A stretch of DNA of 64,000 bases, taken from positions 217,718 to 281,717 of the forward strand of contig CAKUJD010000005.1 of NCBI GenBank assembly GCA_934661195.1. The letters run 5' to 3'. Source of the stretch: an uncultured Muribaculaceae bacterium. GTDB taxonomy: Bacteria > Bacteroidota > Bacteroidia > Bacteroidales > Muribaculaceae. Made by a program: the position numbers and the translations under genes. Positions within the stretch are counted from its first letter, which is position 1, and every line of letters begins with the position of its first letter. Below, one piece after another: positions 34,834 to 44,225 of this stretch. The notes beneath the pieces were generated by a model. It was not told the origin of the DNA and made no database searches. It worked only from the letters and a program-made list of their open reading frames with translations.

Positions 34834-37290
34834 ATGAAGAAATCACTAATGGCATTTGCCGCCTTGCTGTGCATGGGCGCGCCGCTGGCCAGTGCGTCGG
34901 CCACTTTCAGCCTGATGGACGTCCCCTTCACGGTCGACACCCTCTATCACGCAAAGGTGGGCCCCGGCACCACGCAGACCTCGCTGCTGTTCCACAACGA
35001 GAACACCACTATCCGCGCATTCTACTTCACCTTCGACGTGGGCACGCCCGGCGTGCGCTATGGTGGCATCTGCGCTGGCGACCGCCTTGCAGGCAACGAA
35101 ACGGTGAGTGGCATGGCCAAGCGCCGCTCAAAGCCCGGCGAGCGCTATTTTGCCGGCGTCAATGGCGACTTCTTCTACACTAGCGGCAACTCAGCCGGCA
35201 AAACCCAGCGTGGGGCTTCGATTCTGGGCACCACACTCGGCTCCACCGTGTGCAATGGCACCATCTACCGGGCCTATAACAACATACGCCAGTTTGCCAT
35301 CGACGCCAACAACCGCTACTACATCGACCAGGCGGTGATAGGCGGCAGTCTTACTGCCCCTGGCGGCGCACAGGCCCCGCTGGCGGCGTTCAATGCCGAG
35401 GCTCCGGCAGGTGTTGTCACCATCTACAACGACCTGTATTACGGCAGCACCAACGAGTTTACCGACGACATGGCCGAAGTTGAGGCCCGCCTTGCCGACG
35501 GCCAGACGCTGCAATTGGGCCGCAAGTGCCGCATGGTGGTGACTGGCGCGCCCAGCACTGGGCACGACATGCTCATTCCCGACGGACGCTTCGTGATTCA
35601 CGGACGCGGCGACGCCTGCTGCCAGTGGGTGATGGCCCTGCACGAGGGCGACACCATTGAGGTGGATTCGCGCGTCACTGTCAATGGGCAGGAAATAGTG
35701 CCCGTCGAACTGCTATCGGGCCTTCCCAAGGTGCTTGGCGGCGGCCAGACGCTCGACACCGAGAGCCAGTGGTATGACGGCGCCACCCAGCAGCCCCGCG
35801 GCTCAATTGCCTTTGGCGACGGCGGCAAAAAGCTCTACTTCCTGGTGGTAGATGGCCGTTCGCCAATATCCGCAGGCGTGCGTCTGCGCCAGCTGGGCGA
35901 CATCATGCGCTATGCTGGCGCCACCGAGGGCCTCAACATCGACGGCGGCGGCTCGGCCACAATCTACTCGAGCGCGCTGGGCGTGATTAACCGCCCCAGC
36001 GACGGCACTGAGCGCGCCGACGGCAACGGATTCTTCGCCATCAGCACCGCGCCCGACGACAGCACGGTGTCCGAAATCGGCTTCGTTGACTGGAAACTCG
36101 AACTTCCGCGCTATGGCACCTGTGTGCCGCGCTTTTATGGCTACAACAAATATGGCATGCTCATCGACACCGACCTCAAGGGCGTGAAGCTTAGCTGTCC
36201 CAGCCAGATAGGCCATGTGCGCGCCGACAGCGTGCTGGTGGCCGACGGCCTTGGCTGCGGCATCCTAACGGCCACTTATGGCGGCATCACAGCCCAGCTG
36301 CCCGTGACTGTGGTGGCCACCGATGCCCTGGCCATGCGCTGCGACAGCATCATCACCGACGGCTACCGCCATCAGGCCGTGGAGGTGCAGGGTCAGGCTG
36401 GCGGCAAGACCATAGCACTCGACCCCTCGGCTCTGGTGTGGAGCAGCAGCGACGAGAGCGTGGTGCGCATTGGCGCCAACAGCGGCGTGCTCACAGGCGT
36501 GGCCGACGGCACTGCCACCGTTACAGGCACTGTGGGCGACTTCACCGGCTCGGTGAAGGTGACTGTGGAGCGCCCAACGGCCCACGTCATGCCCATAGAG
36601 AAGAGCATCGACCTTGCCACATGGACCATAACCCAAAGCGGCGGCTCGAAGGTGTCGGCCGATGTGGTAGACGGCACCGGCATCAAATATGTCTACACGG
36701 GCAAAAGCGCGCGCGTGCCCAGCATAAAACTCAACAAAAAGGTGCGCTTGTGGAGTCTGCCCGACACTGTGCGCGTGCGCCTGAATCCTGGTGAGGCACC
36801 CGTGAAATCGGTGTCGTTCACCTTGCGCACACCTGGCGGCAAAGCCACCACGGTGGCCGTGACGCCCGACACCGTGCCGCAAAACCAGGAGACGGTGTTC
36901 AGTCTGCCCACCGCACAGTGGACCGACGCCCTCGACCCCGCCAGCTATCCCATCACGCTCAGCACCATTCAGGTGAACATGGGCAAGTCGGTGGCTGGGC
37001 AGCAATACACCGTGCTGTTCAACGGCCTTGAGTGCGCCTACAGTATGACCGACACTTGGCCGAGCGCCGTTGAGCAGGTGGCCGTGGAGCCAGGACTCAC
37101 TGTCAAGGCCAATGGCACGCGCCTCACGCTAAGCGTAATGGCCGGTAGGGTGGAGGCCTACGACACTGCCGGCCGCCTTGTGGCCTCGGCCACGTCGGCC
37201 TCGCAAATCGATGTGCCGTCGGCTGGCGTTTATGTGCTGGTGGTGGCCGATGGACATCGCAGCCGCGCGGTGAAGGTGGCGGTGAAATAG
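34834..37290 (+). CDS. phosphodiester glycosidase (NAGPA) family protein, paralogue B
   Basis: An 818-residue secreted paralogue with the same layout as A: signal peptide ending near ASASA, GVNGDFFYTSG near 108, PRGSIAF, VVDGRSPISAG near 340, DGGGSA near 369, Big_2-like domain (LVWSSSDESVVRIGANSG) and C-terminal beta domain (RLWSLPDTVRVRLNPG) with tail (EAYDTAGRLVAS). The C-terminal half is closer to C and D than to A. It has its own promoter after the terminator of A, and 147 bp separate it from C. Substrate unknown. Confidence 0.85.
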   Translation: MKKSLMAFAALLCMGAPLASASATFSLMDVPFTVDTLYHAKVGPGTTQTSLLFHNENTTIRAFYFTFDVGTPGVRYGGICAGDRLAGNETVSGMAKRRSKPGERYFAGVNGDFFYTSGNSAGKTQRGASILGTTLGSTVCNGTIYRAYNNIRQFAIDANNRYYIDQAVIGGSLTAPGGAQAPLAAFNAEAPAGVVTIYNDLYYGSTNEFTDDMAEVEARLADGQTLQLGRKCRMVVTGAPSTGHDMLIPDGRFVIHGRGDACCQWVMALHEGDTIEVDSRVTVNGQEIVPVELLSGLPKVLGGGQTLDTESQWYDGATQQPRGSIAFGDGGKKLYFLVVDGRSPISAGVRLRQLGDIMRYAGATEGLNIDGGGSATIYSSALGVINRPSDGTERADGNGFFAISTAPDDSTVSEIGFVDWKLELPRYGTCVPRFYGYNKYGMLIDTDLKGVKLSCPSQIGHVRADSVLVADGLGCGILTATYGGITAQLPVTVVATDALAMRCDSIITDGYRHQAVEVQGQAGGKTIALDPSALVWSSSDESVVRIGANSGVLTGVADGTATVTGTVGDFTGSVKVTVERPTAHVMPIEKSIDLATWTITQSGGSKVSADVVDGTGIKYVYTGKSARVPSIKLNKKVRLWSLPDTVRVRLNPGEAPVKSVSFTLRTPGGKATTVAVTPDTVPQNQETVFSLPTAQWTDALDPASYPITLSTIQVNMGKSVAGQQYTVLFNGLECAYSMTDTWPSAVEQVAVEPGLTVKANGTRLTLSVMAGRVEAYDTAGRLVASATSASQIDVPSAGVYVLVVADGHRSRAVKVAVK

Positions 37291-37354
37291 TTTGCTACCA
37301 TTAATAATAGCAAAGTTTCATCACTTTTTAATATGATATTTGCCCCAAAGGCCG

Positions 37355-37362
37355 TAACTTTG
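37355..37362 (+). promoter_or_regulatory. -7 box upstream of NAGPA paralogue C
   Basis: TAACTTTG, 75 bp before the ATG; no well-spaced -33. A 7-bp hairpin (37291-37297 with 37308-37314) right after the stop of B could be a weak terminator, so B and C may be partly co-transcribed. Confidence 0.4.
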
Positions 37363-37436
37363 AAGTGTTAAGTAATAAACCTGCTGGCTGGCGGCCACTG
37401 CCGTCAGCCACATTAAACAACTATATTACGTAGATT

Positions 37437-39866
37437 ATGAAGAAAACCATTACTCTTGCAAGCATGGCACTGGGCCTGGCTCTCAGCGCCGGCGCCAGCG
37501 GCAACGTGACGCTGTGGGGAGCCGACTATCAGGTCGACACCCTCTATCATGCCAAAGTGGGACCCGGCATCACACAGACGTCGCTCCTCATTTCCAACTC
37601 AAGCCGCGCGATGCGCGCCTTCTATGCCACAGTCGATCTCGCCAATCCCAATGTGACTATCAAGGCCGTCTCGGCCACCGACAAAATCAACGGCAACGAA
37701 ACAGTGTCGGGCATGGCCAAGCGCAAAGACGCTCCCGGCGCCCGCTATCTGGTGGGCATCAACGGTGACTTCTACTTCACCAGCGGCACCACCAGCCGCG
37801 GCCAGTCGCTTGTGGGCACGCCGCTTGGCACCTGCATCGCCGACGGCCAGCTGTATAATGGCGCCAGCGGTTACTGGCCCTTTGTGCTCGACGTGAACAA
37901 GCAGGTGTATATCGACCCCGTGGGCGTGAGCGGCACAGTGACCATGCCCGGCGGCGCGTCGGTGCTGCTGCACGGCGTCAACGTTAGCCCCTACGACGGC
38001 AAAATCACAGTGTATAACTCCAACTACTATAGCGGAACCAATGTGACAGGCGGCGCCGAGGTGCAGGCCAAGATGGCCGACGGCGCATCGTTTGTGCTGG
38101 CTGGCCCCAACAAACTGGTGGTGACCAGCGCGCCCAGCACCGATGGCGACATGACCATTCCCACCGGCGGATTTGTGATCGACGGACGCGGCTCTACGCT
38201 CGACATGGTTAAGAACCTGAAGGTGGGCGACACAGTGACGGTGTACATGGCCATCACCGTGGGCGGCAAGGCCGTGAACCCGCTTGAAGTGGTGGCCGGA
38301 CAACCCAAGATTGTGGAAAAAGGCTCTACGCTTGAGGTGCACGGCGACCTCATGGATGCCTATCACCCCCGCACAGCCATCGGCTACTACGACGGCGGCA
38401 AGAAGGTGGTGTTTATGGTGGTTGACGGCCGCAGCGCCATTTCGTCGGGCTGCACCACACTGCAGCTGGGCGACATTATGCGCTACACTGGCTGCACCGA
38501 GGCCGTGAACCTCGACGGCGGCGGCTCGTCGTGCCTCTACATCAAGGAACTTGGCGCGCGCAATGTGCCCAGCGATGGCCGCGAGCGTGCCGACGCCAAC
38601 GGCCTGTTTGTGGTGTCGCCCTCTCCCGACGACAGCCAGGTGGCCGAAATCCGCTTTGTCGACTGGAAACTTGATGCTCCCAAGTATTCGGTCTACACAC
38701 CGCAGTTCTATGGCTACAACAAATACGGCGTGCTCGTCAACACCGACCTCAAGGGCGTGAAGCTGAGCTGCCCCGACCAGATAGGCCACATCAAGGCCGA
38801 CACCACATTCTTTGCCGACGGCAGCGGCTATGGGCTGCTCACAGCCAGCTACAACGGCGCCACAGCCACAATTCCCGTAGTGGTGGCTGGCAGCGCCGAC
38901 GCGCTGAGCATGCGCTGCGACTCGGTGATCAACGACGGCTACCGCAGCTATGCCGTGGAGGTGTATAGCACCGTTGGCGAGAAGACCATGGTGATCGACC
39001 CCGCCGCCCTCACATGGAGCAGCAGCGACGAGGGCGTGGTGAAGATTGATGCCAACACCGGCATTCTCAAGGGCGTGGCCAACGGCACCGCCACCGTGAC
39101 CGGCACCGTAGGCAGCTACACAGGCTCGATGAAGGTGATAGTGGAGAAGCCTACCGCCCATGTGATGCCCATCGACCCCGACATGGATGTGAACACATGG
39201 ACCATCACCCAGAACGGCGGCACACGCAACTCGGTTGAGGCCCTGCCTGGCGGCGGCATCAAGTATGTGTACACGGGCAAGAGCGCCCGCATTGCCAACC
39301 TGCGCCTCAACAAGCGCGTGCGCCTGTGGAGTCTGCCCGACACCCTGCGCGTGCGCCTCAATCCGGGCAACGCCACAGTGAAGTCGATGACTTTCACCCT
39401 GCGCTCGCCCATTGGCAACGCGGTGAACTACACCGTCACTCCCGAGGCTGTCCCGCAAAACCAGGAGACCGTGTTTGCAGTGCCCACATCGGCATGGATC
39501 GATGCCAGCGACATGCTTAAATACCCCATTTCGCTTAGCACCATTCAGGTGAACATGGACAAGCCCGCCACTGGTGTGCAAAACACCATGCTGTTCAACG
39601 GCATCGAGTGCGTTTACAACATGAAGGAAAGCGGCCCCACAGCTGTTGAAACCATCGACGCAGCCAGCGGTCTTAGCATGCGTGTCAGGGGCACAGTGCT
39701 GTGCTTCAGCCAGACGGTGGATGCCGTGAGTGTGTTCGACCTCGCAGGCCGCGAGGTGGCCACAGCCAAGCAGGCCTCGCAGATCAATGTGGGCGCAGCA
39801 GGCGCCTATGTGGTGGCAGCCCGCGTAGGCGGCCGCACAGTCACCACCAAACTCATGGTGCGCTAA
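37437..39866 (+). CDS. phosphodiester glycosidase (NAGPA) family protein, paralogue C
   Basis: A 809-residue secreted paralogue. Motifs: GINGDFYFTSG near 104, HPRTAIGYYDGG near 318, VVDGRSAISSG near 332, DGGGSSCLY near 359, Big_2-like LTWSSSDEGVVKIDANTG and the RLWSLPDTLRVRLNPG domain. The tail has VFDLAGREVAT and ends in KLMVR. A hydrophobic N-terminal signal peptide spans residues 4-20. It is the last member of the first three-gene array, followed by a terminator facing the convergent nrdG. Confidence 0.85.
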   Translation: MKKTITLASMALGLALSAGASGNVTLWGADYQVDTLYHAKVGPGITQTSLLISNSSRAMRAFYATVDLANPNVTIKAVSATDKINGNETVSGMAKRKDAPGARYLVGINGDFYFTSGTTSRGQSLVGTPLGTCIADGQLYNGASGYWPFVLDVNKQVYIDPVGVSGTVTMPGGASVLLHGVNVSPYDGKITVYNSNYYSGTNVTGGAEVQAKMADGASFVLAGPNKLVVTSAPSTDGDMTIPTGGFVIDGRGSTLDMVKNLKVGDTVTVYMAITVGGKAVNPLEVVAGQPKIVEKGSTLEVHGDLMDAYHPRTAIGYYDGGKKVVFMVVDGRSAISSGCTTLQLGDIMRYTGCTEAVNLDGGGSSCLYIKELGARNVPSDGRERADANGLFVVSPSPDDSQVAEIRFVDWKLDAPKYSVYTPQFYGYNKYGVLVNTDLKGVKLSCPDQIGHIKADTTFFADGSGYGLLTASYNGATATIPVVVAGSADALSMRCDSVINDGYRSYAVEVYSTVGEKTMVIDPAALTWSSSDEGVVKIDANTGILKGVANGTATVTGTVGSYTGSMKVIVEKPTAHVMPIDPDMDVNTWTITQNGGTRNSVEALPGGGIKYVYTGKSARIANLRLNKRVRLWSLPDTLRVRLNPGNATVKSMTFTLRSPIGNAVNYTVTPEAVPQNQETVFAVPTSAWIDASDMLKYPISLSTIQVNMDKPATGVQNTMLFNGIECVYNMKESGPTAVETIDAASGLSMRVRGTVLCFSQTVDAVSVFDLAGREVATAKQASQINVGAAGAYVVAARVGGRTVTTKLMVR

Positions 39867-39892
39867 TCCGCATCTTGGCATAACACAACATA

Positions 39893-39928
39893 AAGGCGCC
39901 GAATCCCCGCAAGGAGATTCGGCGCCTT
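39893..39928. terminator. bidirectional hairpin between paralogue C and nrdG
   Basis: AAGGCGCCGAATC (39893-39905) pairs with GATTCGGCGCCTT (39916-39928) between convergent genes. Confidence 0.75.
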
Positions 39929-39951
39929 CGTTATGTCGTTATTGGCGGTGA

Positions 39952-40452
39952 CTAATCGGTCCAGTCGATGGGTGCGCCGGCGGCAAGGGAGCGCTGCACG
40001 TCGATGAGGCGCTGGTTCGAACTGCCTCTGAAGCGCAGGCTTATGTCGCGCTTGGCCTGCACAAACTCGCCGTCGACCACCACATCGAGGTAGTCGAGAA
40101 TGGGGCGCAGGCGGCTGTCGGCCACCAGCTGGCTCCATGAGTAGCCTGTGTAGCACCAAATGTTGCTGTGCAGGCGGCCCTTCAGCTCCTTCACCAGCGG
40201 CAGCAGAGCCTCTGGCTGTTGCAGCGGGTCGCCGCCGGTGAGGGTGATGTCTTCCTCATCGGCTGCCACGTCGGCCACAATCTCGTCGACGGTCATCTGT
40301 GTGCCGCCTCCAAAGTCCCACGACTGCGGGTTGTGGCAGCCTGGGCAGTGGTGGGTGCACCCGGCCAGATACACCGAGGTGCGCAGGCCCGGGCCGTCGA
40401 CCGAGGTGCCGCGCACAATGCGCAGCACATTGAGGGTGGTTGTATTATTCAT
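39952..40452 (-). CDS. nrdG: anaerobic ribonucleotide reductase activating enzyme
   Basis: The 166-residue radical-SAM enzyme makes the glycyl radical on NrdD. The [4Fe-4S] cysteines are C32, C36 and C39 in GCTHHCPGCHNP, preceded by VDGPGLRTSVYLAG; TGGDPL (about 72-77) is the SAM-contact motif. It lies 9 bp after the nrdD stop on the same strand, so it is translated from the nrdD transcript. It marks the organism as able to make deoxyribonucleotides without oxygen. Confidence 0.95.
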   Translation of the reverse strand: MNNTTTLNVLRIVRGTSVDGPGLRTSVYLAGCTHHCPGCHNPQSWDFGGGTQMTVDEIVADVAADEEDITLTGGDPLQQPEALLPLVKELKGRLHSNIWCYTGYSWSQLVADSRLRPILDYLDVVVDGEFVQAKRDISLRFRGSSNQRLIDVQRSLAAGAPIDWTD

Positions 40453-40461
40453 TTCGTTCCT

Positions 40462-42669
40462 TTATTTGTGCACCACGCGGTCTTTGAGCTCGGCCAGTTT
40501 GCCCGAGTTCCAGCGGTCGGTGGTGCCCACCAGATAGCCGGTGATGCGCTGCAGGCGGTCGATGTTGTGGCTGCCGCACTTGGGGCAGGTGTCGAGGCCG
40601 TCGGTGGCGTCTTCGTATCCGCAGTCCATGCAGCGGTTGCGGTTGTGGTTCACCGAGCAGTAGCCAATGTTGTATTTGTCCATGAGGTCAACCACGTTGC
40701 TTATGGCAAGGGGGTTGTGGGTGGCGTCGCCGTCGATTTCCACATAGAAGATGTGGCCGCCGCGTGTGAGGTCGTGATATGGGCCCTCCACCTCGGCTTT
40801 GTGCTTGGGGCTGCAGTGGTAGTACACGGGCACGTGGTTGGAGTTGGTGTAATATAGCTTGTCGGTCACGCCCGGAATCTCGCCGAAGTCTTTGCGGTCG
40901 CGCTTGGTGAACTTGCCCGAGAGGCCCTCGGCCGGAGTGGCCAGGATGCTGAAGTTGTGCTGGTAGCGGTCGCAGAACTCATTGGCGCGGTCGCGCATGT
41001 GGCTCACGATGCGCAGGCCCAGTTTCTGTGCCTCCTCGCTTTCGCCGTGGTGGTGGCCGGTGAGGGCTATCAGGCACTCGGCCAGGCCTATGAAGCCTAT
41101 GCCCAGTGTGCCCTGGTTGATCACGCTCTCGATGGTGTCGGTGGGCTTCAGAGCCTCTGCGCCGTTCCACAGCATCGACATCAGCAGCGGAAACTGCTTG
41201 GCGAGGGCCGTCTTCTGGAAGTCGTAGCGGTCGCACAGCTGGCGTGCGGTCACGTCGAGCATGTGGTCGAGTTTCTTGAAAAATGCGTCGATGCGCTCCT
41301 CCTTGTCGGCAATGCCCATGCACTCAATGGCCAGGCGCACGATGTTGATGGTGGAAAACGACAGGTTGCCGCGTCCCACCGACGTCTTTTCGCCATATCG
41401 GTTTTCAAACACGCGTGTGCGGCAGCCCATGGTGGCAATCTCCCACTCATAGCGCTTGGGGTCGTCGGCGCGCCACTTATCGTTTTGGTTGAATGTGGCG
41501 TCGAGATTCACAAAGTTGGGGAAGAAGCGCCGGGCCGTTACCTTGCAGGCCAGCTCGTAGAGGTCGTGGTTGCGGTCGCCGGGCAGATAGCTCACGCCGC
41601 GCTTCTTTTTCCATATCTGAATGGGGAATATGGCCGTTGAGCCGTTGCCCACGCCCTCGTAGGTGGACTTAAGCAGCTCGCGGATGATGCATCGGCCCTC
41701 GGCCGATGTGTCGGTGCCGTAGTTGATTGAGCTGAACACCACTTGGTTGCCGCCGCGCGAGTGAATGGTGTTCATGTTGTGGATAAACGCCTCCATGGCC
41801 TGGTGCACGCGGCTCACGGTGCGGTTGATGGCATGCTGCAGGTCGCGCTCGCGTCCCTTGAGGCCGTCGAGCGGCTTGCTGATGAAGTCGTCGAGCTCCA
41901 CATGGTAGAGGTCGCTCAGGTCCTCGCCGGTGAGCTGCTCCACATTCTTCACCTCTTCGATAAACGACAGGCGCACGTAGGGGGCCAGATAGAAGTCGAA
42001 GGCCGGAATGGCCTGGCCTCCGTGCATCTCGTTTTGCGCCGTCTCCATCGATATGCAGGCTATGACGCTTGCCGTCTCAATTCGCTTGGCCGGGCGCGAC
42101 TCGCCGTGGCCTGCCACGAATCCACGCTCAAGAATTTTGTTGAGCGGGTGCTGAACGCAGGTGAGGCTCTTGGTGGGGTAGTAGTCCTTGTCGTGAATGT
42201 GCAGGTAGTTGCCCTCCACGGCCTCGCGGGCCTCGTCGGTGAGCAGATAGTCGTCCACGAAGGGCTTGGTGGTTTCGCTGGCAAACTTCATCATCATGCC
42301 GGCTGGCGAGTCGGCGTTCATGTTGGCGTTTTCGCGGGTGATGTCGTTGCGCTTGGCGTTGATGATTTCCAGAAACATGTCGCGCGTCTTGGCCTTGCGG
42401 GCCACGCTGCGCTTCTGGCGGTAGCGTATGTAGCACCGTGCCACTTCCTTGCGCGGACTCTTCATGAGTTCGAGTTCCACCTGGTCTTGGATGGCTTCAA
42501 CGCTCATCTGGTTGCGGCCGCGTGTGCTTATGCGGTCGGCTATGCGCTGAATCAGGCTCTCGTCCTCGCCAGCCTCGGTCTGGAGCATGGCTTTGCGGAT
42601 GGCGGCCTTTATTTTTTCTTCATTATATCCCACGACGCGTCCGTCGCGTTTTACAACTGTCTGTATCAT
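40462..42669 (-). CDS. nrdD: anaerobic ribonucleoside-triphosphate reductase
   Basis: The 735-residue class III reductase converts NTPs to dNTPs. An ATP-cone occupies about residues 3-92 (VVKRDGRVVGYNEEKIKAAI). The zinc site has C680, C683, C695 and C698 (CMDC and CPKC), and the glycyl-radical segment RITGYL has Gly711. It is full length. Start: ATG at 42669, MIQTVVKRDGR. A promoter (42770-42800) lies about 100 bp upstream. Operon with nrdG. No obvious NrdR-box pair was recognised. Confidence 0.96.
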   Translation of the reverse strand: MIQTVVKRDGRVVGYNEEKIKAAIRKAMLQTEAGEDESLIQRIADRISTRGRNQMSVEAIQDQVELELMKSPRKEVARCYIRYRQKRSVARKAKTRDMFLEIINAKRNDITRENANMNADSPAGMMMKFASETTKPFVDDYLLTDEAREAVEGNYLHIHDKDYYPTKSLTCVQHPLNKILERGFVAGHGESRPAKRIETASVIACISMETAQNEMHGGQAIPAFDFYLAPYVRLSFIEEVKNVEQLTGEDLSDLYHVELDDFISKPLDGLKGRERDLQHAINRTVSRVHQAMEAFIHNMNTIHSRGGNQVVFSSINYGTDTSAEGRCIIRELLKSTYEGVGNGSTAIFPIQIWKKKRGVSYLPGDRNHDLYELACKVTARRFFPNFVNLDATFNQNDKWRADDPKRYEWEIATMGCRTRVFENRYGEKTSVGRGNLSFSTINIVRLAIECMGIADKEERIDAFFKKLDHMLDVTARQLCDRYDFQKTALAKQFPLLMSMLWNGAEALKPTDTIESVINQGTLGIGFIGLAECLIALTGHHHGESEEAQKLGLRIVSHMRDRANEFCDRYQHNFSILATPAEGLSGKFTKRDRKDFGEIPGVTDKLYYTNSNHVPVYYHCSPKHKAEVEGPYHDLTRGGHIFYVEIDGDATHNPLAISNVVDLMDKYNIGYCSVNHNRNRCMDCGYEDATDGLDTCPKCGSHNIDRLQRITGYLVGTTDRWNSGKLAELKDRVVHK

Positions 42670-42769
42670 CGATTGTGAATGTATTTTTGGGGGTTGTTGT
42701 TAGCTTTCGAGACTCACTTTTCATGGCTGCGGGTGTGCCGCCTTGTGGCGGCTTTCCGATAGCCGACTG

Positions 42770-42800
42770 CAAAGCTAATAATTGCCTGTAAAATGGCAAA
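42770..42800 (-). promoter_or_regulatory. promoter of nrdDG
   Basis: Minus-strand TTTG (42797-42800), 19-bp spacer, TAGCTTTG (42770-42777). The remaining AT-rich DNA up to 43000 shows no gene. Confidence 0.65.
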
Positions 42801-43004
42801 ATTTTTAAGCTTAAAATTTTCGTTTTGGAAAACTTTTCCCGTTTCTTTGAAAAATAAACATTTAATAATCAGACTATTGTAATTTTTTCTGGGAAACTTT
42901 TTATAATTGATGTTGGATAAAATGTGTAATTACGTGACTATCATAAGGTTCTATGAAACCAATAAAAACGGCTGCTTTTTTGTTGATTTTTTTTTCGCGA
43001 TTTT

Positions 43005-43036
43005 TTTGCTTGGCCGATGAAAATACAGTAAATTTG
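43005..43036 (+). promoter_or_regulatory. promoter of the first cobalamin-riboswitch unit
   Basis: TTTG (43005-43008), 20-bp spacer, TAAATTTG (43029-43036), placing the start a few bases before the riboswitch P1 stem. Confidence 0.65.
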
Positions 43037-43059
43037 CCGCAATAAAAGCAACAATGCAA

Positions 43060-43286
43060 ATTGCATCAGGTTTGCCTTGGCTTTTTCGCAAAAAAAGGCT
43101 AAGGCGATCAAAAGGGAATCAGGTGAGAATCCTGAACAGAGCCCGCTGCTGTATGTTTCCATAGTTGTGTGCCGCACTACGCCACTGGTCTGTAGTCAAT
43201 ACCTCCATCCTCTTGTCAGGGACTGCATCATCACCGGGAAGGCGCGGCGCATTAAGGAAGCGAGTCAGAAGACCTGCCTATGCAAG
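43060..43286 (+). promoter_or_regulatory. cobalamin riboswitch, plus strand
   Basis: The RNA has the conserved B12-aptamer landmarks: AAAGGGAAT followed by AGGTGAGAATCCTGAACAG, GCCCGCTGCTGT, GGGAAGGCG, and the B12 box AGTCAGAAGACCTGCC near 43263-43278. The outer stem pairs TTGCAT...AGGT (about 43060-43071) with ACCTGCC...ATGCAA. About 235 nt separate the aptamer from the ATG at 43522, so the expression platform is long. Binding of adenosyl- or another cobalamin is expected to switch off the two genes that follow. Confidence 0.93.
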
Positions 43287-43521
43287 CCCCTGTAGCGGCT
43301 CACGCGGATTTTGGGCCGGGCAAAAGCAGATGAAGCAGCCCCGAAATGGCAAACGCATCATACGACAATAGCGAAACTGCATGAAGCATTGCGGTACTGC
43401 CGCCAATGGCCTTCGGCGCTTTTGCACACCTGTTTTTCGTCAGAGCCGGATTGCAGGAGCAAGCGTGCTTTGCATTTGAGCATATACACATATTATCAAC
43501 AATAAAATTGATTTTTAAATT

Positions 43522-44199
43522 ATGAAGAAAACTTTACTTTTTATCGCGCTTGTATGCGCTACACTGGCGGCTAACGCCTTCACTATGGACGACATTCAGA
43601 ACTGGACCGGAACAGGTGCCAAACGCTCGGCTCTGGTGCTGCAATGGCCTGGCGACAATGCCCCCAAGGCTCTTGTGTTTGGTTACAAATATGACGGTGA
43701 GGCTACTGGCGCCGACATGGTTCAGGCCATCGCCGACAATAACCCGCGCCTGCAGATGAATGGCAGCCAAAGTGCTTACGGCCTCTACATCACCGGCTTC
43801 AAGTGGGATGCCAACAACAACGGCTCGTTTGACGACGCCGACGACTACACTTCCGAGGGCTGGAGCACAAGCGGCTACTGGTCATATTGGCTGGGCGCTT
43901 CGTTCGACGCCACTTGGAGCTATGCTCCCGTGGGCTGCGGCAGCCGCAAGCTGGCCGACGGCAGCGTTGATGGCTGGGCATTCGGCACAGGCAGCGGCTT
44001 CACTTGGAAAGAACTTGAGGCAGCTCCGGCCAAGACTGCAACAGGCGTGACCGACGCTGTGGCCGAGAAGGCTGTGGCCGGTGTTAAGTACTACAATCTG
44101 CAGGGTGTGGAGAGCGCAGAGCCCTTCAGCGGTGTTAACATCGTGGTCACCACCTACACCGACGGCTCGCACAGCACAGCTAAGCAGATTGTGAAATAA
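43522..44199 (+). CDS. B12-riboswitch-controlled secreted protein of unknown function
   Basis: A 225-residue protein with a signal peptide (LAANA, about 19) and one compact domain at 20-170 (DIQNWTGTGAKRSALVLQWPGD, ALVFGYKYDGEATGADMV, GWAFGTGSGFTW). Related proteins recur near B12 riboswitches in Bacteroidota as I recall, but I cannot name a family or activity. The C-terminus YYNLQGVESAEPFSG and IVVTTYTDGS is nearly the same as that of the next gene, which suggests a shared sorting tail. No lipobox. The riboswitch points to corrinoid capture or handling outside the cell. Confidence 0.75.
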   Translation: MKKTLLFIALVCATLAANAFTMDDIQNWTGTGAKRSALVLQWPGDNAPKALVFGYKYDGEATGADMVQAIADNNPRLQMNGSQSAYGLYITGFKWDANNNGSFDDADDYTSEGWSTSGYWSYWLGASFDATWSYAPVGCGSRKLADGSVDGWAFGTGSGFTWKELEAAPAKTATGVTDAVAEKAVAGVKYYNLQGVESAEPFSGVNIVVTTYTDGSHSTAKQIVK

Positions 44200-44225
44200 T
44201 AATCTCCACAAAAAAATATTAGCAG

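Noticed and set aside
37599..39881. 760-codon minus-strand ORF over NAGPA paralogue C, and similar long antisense ORFs at 32671-34392 and 50584-52956
   Set aside because: They mirror GC-rich coding genes with clear motifs, have His/Ala/Val-rich composition with no domain, and repeat at the same place in each paralogue, as expected for shadows.
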